Assembly (NCBI RefSeq): GCF_001704415.2
Contig: NC_030820.1
Location: forward strand, 868,001-932,000
Source of the DNA: Capra hircus
Taxonomy: Eukaryota; Chordata; Mammalia; Artiodactyla; Bovidae
DNA: 64,000 nucleotides
Direction: 5' to 3'
Part shown: positions 56,380 through 64,000 of the stretch, piece after piece
How positions within the stretch are numbered: the first letter of the stretch is position 1
How the letters are laid out: each line of letters begins with the position of its first letter
Notes under the pieces: generated by a model
Told to the model about the DNA's origin: nothing
The model's input: only the letters and a program-made list of their open reading frames with translations
The model's database searches: none
Made by a program: the position numbers and the translations under genes

Positions 56380-58290
56380 GTTTGCCCTTAATTTAAAATA
56401 ATGAAATATATGTATATGTTTATGAACTTTTCAAAGAAAACCAATATAGAAGACATACACTAGCATGTTAATAGTGCCTATATTGGGTTTTAGCATGATT
56501 TTTTTAAATAAATTTAGATAGTTTACAAAATTTCCACAGTGATCTATATACATTTTAACAGATAATTTACCCAGTGTATTGACTCACATGGGGAAATTCC
56601 AGCTCCAATTTTGTTTACTTCCTAAAGAATTTCACCAAATTATGTAGATAATCATGCAAACACTGAAGCTTGTTTTGTTTTCGTACATTGGATTCTCTAG
56701 AAAACTTCTATTATGTACATATATATGTGAATTTGATTTCTAATAATTGATTCAAAGTTTTATATTACATCTTTTCAACTGTGTAACCAGTAATATCATC
56801 CATTTCTTTCTTGCCTTACCCTCTTGTTTAAAATGATACAGGGTTGCTTGTTTTCCTCTCTTGGGCAAAGATGGGTATACTGCCACAGTAAACCTTTACT
56901 ATAAGCAGATACTCTCAAGTTTGTTTTAATTATTAAAATTTAACAGCAGTAACATAGAACAGTGAACAGCCTGGGTTTTTCTTTTTTTCAAGTTGTCAAT
57001 ATAAATAAATTAGGACCTTTGAAAACATGAGGTTCTGCTTCCACTACCAATCTTTGTAATTAATGTGCAGGAAGTTTATCAAACACTTGAAATAGGCTGA
57101 GGGTTTTGCTGAATTTGCTCCAGATCTTGGAGTTGAGTTGATACCTACTTGCTACTTTTCACAGGCTCTTTCAATGTACTCTAATCAAATATGAAAGGAC
57201 TAACTTTGGCAGGTTCCCATCACTGCTGTTTGACCATGAAGGTTAAGGACAACCAGGAGACAGTGCAGTTCTAGATCCTTCTCTATTTGCAGGATCAGAA
57301 ATATTATGTTCTTTTTTTTTTTTTTTTGAAACGCTCCCTGTCTCCAAATTGATTTTAGAACTCAAGAGCTAGAAGGATTGAACTGGTGCCGTTTCAAGCA
57401 CCTGCCATAGAAGAGTTGCCTACAGCGTATTCTGCTATCTACTGTAGTTTTCTAAACCTAAGTGCTTTTCATTATAATCAGGCAATTCATGCTGCATCTA
57501 AACTTTGGGTGTATCTATATATTCTAGAAAAACTGTTATCCAACAGCCAATCCTAACTTTCTGAGACATTAACAGATTAACCGAGAAACAAACAAGTTTA
57601 TTTCTGAAGCATTTTCAGCTTAGAGAGATAAATTACAATATGAGTCAATTACAAGTATCATTTTTATGAAAAGGCAGTTTGAGAGAGCACTATCAGGACA
57701 AAGGCAGAAATCTTTCCTTTTTGATTAGAAGTGCTTTATCTTCTCAGTCTTGACACTAAGACATGAATGGCTTGTACAAATATTGTAATTTGGTTAATAA
57801 AACTGAGAAAGATTATTGCTGTGGCTAGTATTCTGAGATGACATTTAAGCCATATCATATTTAGTGTGTTTGCCCCAAACTGTCTAACTGAATATGCCAT
57901 TCACTAAATCTTAAAAAAACAGACTAGAAATACGATAGTTATGGAGGGTCCATTGTTTAGATGGCCTGTGGAGTTTCAACCAATTCTTTGAGAAGAAATG
58001 AATTCAGAGAATGCCTCTGAGTCCCCTATTGCAGAATTTTTATGAAAGTGTAAAAAGCAAGAACAAAAACTCCACAGTGTAGAAAACTGGAGGGGAGTAG
58101 GGAGTGGGGAAGGTAGGAAAGAAAGATTAAAAGAGTGATAAATAAAAGATATCTGAGAACATCTCTCCAATGTTTAAAGTAATGAATTCAATGAACTTTT
58201 TTGCACAGCTGGAAATGTTCTCTGTTTGTGCTCTCTAGTATGGTAGGGCCACTTAGCCTCATGTGGCTATTGAACACTTAAAACATAATT
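56380..58290. other. Unassigned intronic sequence, the longest non-repeat stretch of the 3' half
   Basis: No exon, RNA gene or recognised repeat. A poly-T run lies at about 57313-57328. Confidence 0.5.
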
Positions 58291-58294
58291 AATG

Positions 58295-58560
58295 TTGTGG
58301 GATGATTTGAGAGAATAGCATTGAAACATGTATATTACCATATGTGAAATAGATCACCAGTCCAGGTTTGATGCATGAGACAGGGTGCTCGGGGCTGGTG
58401 CACTGGGATGACCCAGAGGGATGGGATGGGGAGAGAGGTGGGAGGGGGGTTCAGGATGGGGAACACATGTACACCCGTGGCTGATTCATAGCAATGTATG
58501 ACAAAAACCACTACAATATTGTAAAGTAATTAGCTTCCAATTAAAATAAATAAATAGATT
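58295..58560 (+). mobile_element. Bovine-type L1 3' end
   Basis: 'gtgggatgatttgagagaatagc', 'ggggctggtgcactgggatgaccc', gtacacccgtggctgattca and 'aatattgtaaagtaattagcttccaattaaaat' with an A-rich end. Confidence 0.88.
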
Positions 58561-58674
58561 TAGAAAACGTAACTCATGTGACTGAGGAAAATGAATTTTT
58601 AATTTATTTAATTTCTAATTTGAATAAGCACATGTAGCTAGTGGCTGCCTTAGGGGAAGGCACAGGTTTACAGC

Positions 58675-58840
58675 TTTGCAGCTCAATGTGTGGTCTTTGC
58701 ATCAGAAGTATCAACATCTGGGAGCTTATTAGAAGTGCAGAACCTTGGCTCCCAATCAGTCCTACTGATTCAGAATATGCATTTTAACAACACCCTAAGG
58801 CAAGTAGTATGAAAGCTTGAAAGGCCCTGCCCTGGAGCAA
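58675..58840 (+). mobile_element. MER5-type hAT relic
   Basis: 'caatgtgtggtctttgcatcag', 'ggagcttattagaagtgcag', 'cagtcctactgattcagaatatgcattttaacaa' is close to the MER5 consensus. Confidence 0.7.
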
Positions 58841-59218
58841 TTTTCACTTTGCTATAATCACCCATTCAGAAAGAAACTCTATTCTCTATTTTACCACAGG
58901 CTAAGACACATTAGAAACATGCTCATTTTACCCACAGAAGAGTGAGGCCGTAGGGGTGAGCTGTAATAGTGCTGCAACTGCTTACTTTAAATCTTTTCCA
59001 AACGTGAATAAAATGTGCCCCCTTGAATGATCCGTTGATTTATCCATTTATGAGAGAAACACAAAGTCCTTACATAGGAGGTGCTGTCAGATATTTACTG
59101 AGCATCTTCAGTTAAATCTGAGCGTGTTCTTAATTTCTCTGAAGTGAGGGGAAAGGCGGGGAGGGATAAACAGGTTACCAGTTTCATTCTTGGGACTGAG
59201 ATTTTAAAGTTATCATTT
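58841..59218. other. Unassigned intronic sequence
   Basis: Nothing recognised. Confidence 0.5.
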
Positions 59219-60330
59219 AAAAATTCAAATATTTTCTCCCATTCAGAAGGCTGTCTTTTCACCTTGCTTATATTTTCCTTTGTTGTACAGAAGCTTTTAA
59301 TTTTAATTAGATCCCATTTGTTTATTTTTGCTTTTATTTCCAGAATTCTGGGAGGTGGATCATAGAGGATCCTGCTGTGATTTATGTCAGAGAGTGTTTT
59401 GCCTATGTTCTCCTCTAGGAGTTTTATAGTTTCTGATCTTACATTTAGATCTTTAATCCATTTTGAGTTTATTTTTGTGTGCGGTGTTAGAAAGTGATCT
59501 AGTTTCATTCTTTTACAAGTGGTTGACCAGTTTTCCCAGCACCACTTGTTAAAGAGATTGTCTTTACTCCATTGTATATTCTTGCCTCCTTTGTCAAAGA
59601 TAAGGTGTCCATATGTGTGTGGATTTATCTCTGGGCTTTCTATTTTGTTCCATTGATCTATATTTCTGTCTTTGTGCCAGTACCATACTGTCTTGATGAC
59701 TGTGGCTTTGTAGTAGAGCCTGAAGTCAGGCAAGTTGATTCCTCCAGTTCCATTCTTCTTTCTCAAGATTGCTTTGGCTATTCGAGGTTTTTTGTGTTTC
59801 CATACAAATCTTGAAATTATTTGTTCTAGTTCTGTGAAAAATGTGGCTGGTAGCTTGACAGGGATTGCATTAAATTTGTAAATTGCTTTGGGTAGTATAC
59901 TCATTTTCACTATATTGATTCTTCCGATCCATGAACATGGTATATTTCTCCATCTATTAGTGTCCTCTTTGATTTCTTTCATCAGTGTTTTATAGTTTTC
60001 TATATATAGGTCTTTAGTTTCTTTAGGTAGATATATTCCTAAGTATTTTATTCTTTTCGTTGCAATGGTGAATGGAATTGTTTCCTTAATTTCTTTTTCT
60101 ACTTTCTCATTATTCGTGTATAGGAATGCAAGGGATTTCTGTGTGTTGATTTTATATCCTGCAACTTTACTATATTCATTGATTAGGTCTAGTAATTTTC
60201 TGGTGGAGTCTTTAGGGTTTTCCATGTAGAGGATCATGTCATCTGCAAACAGTGAGAGTTTTACTTCTTCTTTTCCAATTTGGATTCCTTTGATTAGCAA
60301 ATGAAACAACTGACAAACAACTAATCTCAA
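59095..60330 (-). pseudogene. L1 ORF2 RT segment in the inverted part
   Basis: A 411-codon open frame. The L1-derived part is about residues 12-367. The catalytic box FADD is at residues 28-31, followed by thumb sequences (KSLAFLYTNNEKVEKEIKE, GGINLPDFRLYYK). The first and last residues come from the junction and the flanking intron. There is no endonuclease or N-terminal RT (fingers, motif A), so it is not functional despite being uninterrupted. The lack of stops indicates a young insertion. Confidence 0.88.
59230..60298 (-). mobile_element. Young L1, inverted 5' segment
   Basis: Minus-strand L1 ORF2 from the RT (GIQIGKEEVKLSLFADD) to SEWEKI. It abuts, at 60298/60299, the next ORF2 segment in sense orientation (ANETTDKQ...). 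The outer TSD aaaaattcaaa (59219-59229 and 61305-61315) encloses both parts, so this is one insertion with a 5' inversion. Confidence 0.93.
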
Positions 60331-61304
60331 AAATATACAAGCAACTTCTGCAGCTCAATTCCAGAAAAATAAACGACCCAATCAAAAAATGGGCCAAAGA
60401 ACTAAATAGACATTTCTCCAAAGAAGACATACGGATGGCTAACAAACACATGAAAAGATGCTCAACATCACTCATTATTAGAGAAATGCAAATCAAAACC
60501 ACAATGAGGTACCACTTCACACCAGTCAGAATGGCTGCGATCCAAAAATCTGCAAGCAATAAATGCTGGAGAGGGTGTGGAGAAAAGGGAACCCTCCTAC
60601 ACTGTTGGTGGGAATGCAAACTAATACAGCCACTATGGAGAACAGTGTGGAGATTCCTTAAAAAATTGCAAATAGAACTACCTTATGACCCAGCAATCCC
60701 ACTTCTGGGCATACACACGGAGGAAACCAGAATTGAAAGAGACACATGTACCCCAATGTTCATCGCAGCACTGTTTATAATAGCCAGGACATGGAAACAA
60801 CCTAGATGTCCATCAGCAGATGAATGGATAAGAAAGCTGTGGTACATATACACAATGGAGTATTACTCAGCCGTTAAAAAGAATTCATTTGAATCAGTTC
60901 TGCTGAGATGGATGAAACTGGAGCCAATTATACAGAGTGAAGTAAGCCAGAAAGAAAAACACCAATACAGTATACTAACACATATATATGGAATTTAGGA
61001 AGATGGCAATGACGACCCTGTATGCAAGACAGGAAAAAAGACACAGATGTGTATAACGGACTTTTGGACTCAGAGGGAGAGGGAGAGGGTGGGACGATTT
61101 GGGAGAATGGGAATTCTAACATGTATACTGTCATGTAAGAATTGAATCGCCAGTCCATGTCTGACGTAGGGTCCAGCTTGCTTGGGGCAGGTGCATGGGG
61201 ATGACCCAGAGAGATGTTGTGGGGAGGGAGGTGGGAGGGGGGTTCATGTTTGGGAACGCATGTAAGAATTTAAGATTTTAAAATTTAAAAAAAAATTAAA
61301 AAAA
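60299..61304 (+). mobile_element. Young L1, 3' segment with poly-A
   Basis: Sense-strand ORF2 C-terminus, 3' UTR (gggagaatgggaattctaac, gggaggtgggaggggggttc) and an A-rich tail, ending at the TSD copy 61305-61315. Nearly identical to 51960-52938. Confidence 0.93.
60435..60998 (+). pseudogene. L1 ORF2 C-terminal fragment
   Basis: A 187-codon frame with the cysteine motif CWRGCGEKGTLLHCWWEC and the natural C-terminus HIYGI. It differs from the 52077-52640 copy by only a few residues (for example RYHFTPV versus RYHFAPV, CKLIQPL versus CKLVQPL). It is separated from the RT part by the inversion. Confidence 0.88.
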
Positions 61305-61315
61305 AAAAATTCAAA

Positions 61316-62519
61316 ATAAGATAATGTCCTAAGAGCTAGAACTGGAGAATGATGTTGGTTAAACAGTTTATTGTATTTGAGCCCTTACTATATGTCTTAC
61401 TTTGATTTCCCCTAAATCTGATTCTGAGACAAGAACTTGGGGACGTCTGTTTGCCAGTGATCCCGAGAACCACTGTGAGCGCAGTGGGGGGAGCCAAGCA
61501 GGGATAGGAAGGAGGGCAGTGCAGGGCACACTGCCACCTGGGTCACGGATGTGGGTAGCTGGGGTTCAGTCCCTCTGGGGGACATCTGAGAGGCTGTGGG
61601 TGTTCGAGGGAGGAAGACACCAGCATATCTGGGAACTGTATGCCTCAGATTCTGGTGACTTCCTAAGTGGTGATGATGGGAGGGGCCTGCAGAGTCTTGA
61701 CCATAGTGGACATTGCTTCTGTAATAGGCTGTTACCCTGGAGAAAGATAATGAGAGCTACTGGGGAGTGAGGACTAAGAACCAAGACAGTTGAATGTCAC
61801 TTAGGTCTCCTAGTCTTTAATTATTTGGCTTAGGTACGTTGCTCTGGGCCCCAGAGCACAACAGTATTCCCGGCTGTAATGTCACTATTCTTCTGTACCC
61901 TTCCTCATCAATATCTGTGTTATCTGTTATCTGAGATATCTGTTATCTGAGATAACCATCAGTTATCTCTGTTTTACTGAGACTAACCCTTTCCATCTCT
62001 CTCCCTACTCCTCCAGAGAACACAAAACAACCTAGATGCTAATGAATGTCAAAAAGCATAGGCATGATTTGGGTTGAAGTTCCATTTGGCCTGTGTGTGG
62101 TTTAGCTACTTCTAAGCTCAAGATATTGTATTTGAATTATACTTGCAGAGTCAAGAGAATGGACATGCATGGTATGGTAAAGGAGTTCTTTATTCCTTGT
62201 GTGCCTTCATTTATGTTTATCTCAAAAATTACTGAAAGCCATTTGCATAAGTTCCTAGTACAATAAGTTCTGGATGGGTAGAAAATAAGGGCAAGTATTT
62301 ATAGAAAAAAAGTCCTTTAGATTTAAAAATATTGCATAAAATCAGATTTAGCTATATATTATCAGGTTGACTTTCCTACATAAAACAGAATTCTGAAAGC
62401 TCTACAATAAAACCCAGGACAAGTAGTCATACTAATTGCAAAGGATGCGAAGATAACATTCGCTTCCTTTAAGTAACCTATTGTCCCTTTGGGAGGTAAG
62501 ATATTAATATATCCCTAAG
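61316..62519. other. Unassigned intronic sequence
   Basis: 61430-61790 is relatively GC-rich with a 122-codon + ORF (61402-61770) that I cannot match and that lacks convincing splice sites. Short direct repeats of atctgttatctgagata occur at 61924-61966. No repeat family recognised. Confidence 0.45.
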
Positions 62520-63043
62520 AAGAACAACCTGGATAGCATATTCAAAAGCAGAGACATTACTTTGCCGACGAAGGTCCGTCTAGTCAAGGCTATGGTTTTT
62601 CCAGTAGTCATGTATGGATGTGAGAGTTGGACTGTGAAGAAGGCTGAGCACCGAATAATTGATGCTTTTGAACTGTGGTGTTGGAGAAGACTCTCGAGAG
62701 TCCCTTGGACTGCAAGGAGATCCAACCAGTCCATTCTGAAGGAGATCAGCCCTGGGATTTCTTTGGAAGGAATGATGCTAAAGCTGAAACTCCAGTACTT
62801 TGGCCACCTCATGGGAAGAGTTGACTCATTGGAAAAAACTTTGATGCTGGGAGGGATTGGGGGCAGGAGGAGAAGGGGACGACGGAGAATGAGATGGCTG
62901 GATGGCATCATGGACTCAATGGACGTGAGTCTGAGTGAACTCCGGGAGTTGGTGATGGACATGGAGGCCTGGCATGCTGTGGTTCATGAGGTCGCAAAGA
63001 GTTGGACACGACTGAGTGACTGAACTGAGCTGAACTGAACTGA
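62520..63043 (+). mobile_element. Young BovB 3' end (524 bp)
   Basis: Sense BovB C-terminal region and tail. The frame 62562-63023 is open through the conserved end (KAMVFPVVMYGCESWTVKKA ... VAKSWTRLSD). Ends with gactgaactgagctgaactg aactgaa. The short repeat aagaagaa at both edges is a probable TSD. Confidence 0.93.
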
Positions 63044-63131
63044 AAGAAGAAGAAACATAACCTTTGAGTGAATATATTTTACCCACAATCACGAGTGGGA
63101 CCAGAAGGAGATTCTGTGGATATTTGGGAGA

Positions 63132-63152
63132 GTGTGTGTGTGTGTGTGTGTG
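63132..63152 (+). repeat. (TG)n microsatellite
   Basis: About 10 TG units, uninterrupted. Confidence 0.95.
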
Positions 63153-63528
63153 AGAAAGCCCAGGGGAGCACCATAGCTGTCTTTTTTAGCATCCTCGGTA
63201 AGGACTCTTCTGGACATGGGAGTGTTTGAACCAATGCTTGAAGAATTAGAAATAGATAATAGAGACTTCCAAGAGGATCATGCAAACTGAGCTGGGTTTG
63301 ATTATGTTGGGTTTAGAGGGCTGTGTGTAGATAGCCTGACTGAAGGAGACTATTTGGCAGAAAAGGCAAAGTTGAGCATGCCAGGGGAGCACGAGTGCCA
63401 GGAGTAGGACTCGAGTGCTGCAGTCCTCGGGCCCTCTTCCACAGCTGAAAGGACCAGGTTCACTGCACATATAGTTTTTGCAAGGTGGTCTTGATCGTGG
63501 CAATAGGACGTTATTGTCTCAATAGTTC

Positions 63529-63549
63529 TTTTTTTTTTTTTTTTTTTTT
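63529..63549 (+). repeat. Poly-T run (21 T)
   Basis: Uninterrupted T run. No LINE or SINE body recognised next to it. Confidence 0.95.
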
Positions 63550-64000
63550 GTCCTCTATAAGACCAGTGTTTGGGGGTTATTCATTAAAGAGTTCATCCAT
63601 TTCTTTACTTTTGTTGAGTCCTTGAACTAGAACTGCAACACTGAACAGAAGAGCTCACCCTACAGGTTGACAAATGATTTCAGTTCAATGCAATAAACCT
63701 AAAAAAACAGTGCCCATGAAACTGTATACAGCCTAATTAGATTCTCTAATTGATTTGTTATTTAATTCCTATTTTCAATGGAATCCCACATACTTTCTAA
63801 CAAGACAGAATGTCTGAGCAGAAAATCTTACAAGAGAAAATCCAGTTTATCAGATACTAAAAGCACATTTTTATTCTTGCATAATAGTTCTTCTAGAAGG
63901 ATGTTCTGAGGCATGCTTAAATAGCCTGCAGACCTACCTGTAGGAAAGCCAGGCTGCCCACGAGCATGATACATGGGTGTCACTAGTCTGCAGTTGCCCA

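Larger units (their letters stand above)
12076..64000 (+). other. PLCB1: PLCB1 intron 3, 5' portion
   Basis: Begins at the GT donor after exon 3. The next exon (protein DPKLREL...) was not seen anywhere to the end of the window, so at least 51.9 kb of the window is intron 3. All later features are intronic. Confidence 0.85.
63044..64000. other. Unassigned intronic sequence with microsatellites
   Basis: Apart from the (tg)n and poly-T runs listed separately, nothing recognised. Confidence 0.5.

Noticed and set aside
59095..60330. 411-codon ORF as a host gene
   Set aside because: It is L1 ORF2 in the inverted half of a LINE insertion; its ends run into junction and flanking DNA.
61402..61770. 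122-codon ORF in a GC-rich stretch as an exon
   Set aside because: No matching protein recognised and no convincing flanking splice sites; GC-rich composition alone favours long ORFs.
1..64000. CRISPR arrays, tRNA or rRNA genes, operons
   Set aside because: None present. The repeats are vertebrate transposons; tRNA-like boxes belong to SINEs, not tRNA genes.

Overview
The window is nuclear DNA of a horned ruminant (Bovidae, or at least a pecoran). The call rests on its repeats: BovB (RTE-type) LINEs, Bov-tA and dimeric BOV-A2 SINEs, cetartiodactyl CHR-type SINEs and young bovine-type L1 copies, lying on an older mammalian background of MIR, L2, MER5/hAT, Tigger and ancient L1. There is no sign of bacterial or plasmid sequence, CRISPR arrays or operons.

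Only one coding exon could be recognised with confidence. It is a 69-bp phase-0 exon on the + strand at 12007-12075, flanked by a pyrimidine-rich AG acceptor and a GT donor. It encodes 23 residues that match residues 60-82 of phospholipase C beta-1 (PLCB1), exon 3, in the N-terminal PH domain. Neither exon 2 (ending ...TDQNK) nor exon 4 (starting DPKLREL...) was seen, so 1-12006 is the 3' part of intron 2 and 12076-64000 the 5' part of intron 3. Everything else is intronic.

Layout: 1-12 kb (intron 2) has a Bov-tA with clear target-site duplication (TSD), a 1.9-kb antisense BovB, several old DNA-transposon and LTR-like relics, and at 6274-6534 an in-frame, splice-flanked open segment that could be a cryptic exon. 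12-26 kb has exon 3, a nearly full-length but decayed antisense BovB (14.2-17.05 kb), SINEs, an odd GC-rich degenerate repeat (19.77-19.95 kb), a polypurine tract and an old repeat split by an L1. 26-38 kb has BovB copies facing each other, one with a 5' inversion and a nested BOV-A2, then large antisense ancient L1 remnants. 38.06-40.40 kb is a complete Tigger (pogo/Tc1-mariner) fossil with terminal inverted repeats and TA target duplication. 40-50 kb has SINE clusters, L1 ends and a young BovB (43.5-45.6 kb) with an 11-bp TSD. 50-64 kb has deeply nested insertions (L1 in BovB in an ancient L1, plus a SINE), a BovB inside an opposite BovB, a twin-primed L1 (59.2-61.3 kb) and a young BovB 3' end (62.5-63.0 kb).

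No undescribed biological system is apparent. The most interesting leads are the possible cassette exon in PLCB1 intron 2, the inversion-bearing LINE insertions with their TSDs, and the layered nesting that gives a relative chronology. Repeat family names come from recognition by eye; boundaries without a stated TSD are accurate to roughly 10-30 bp.
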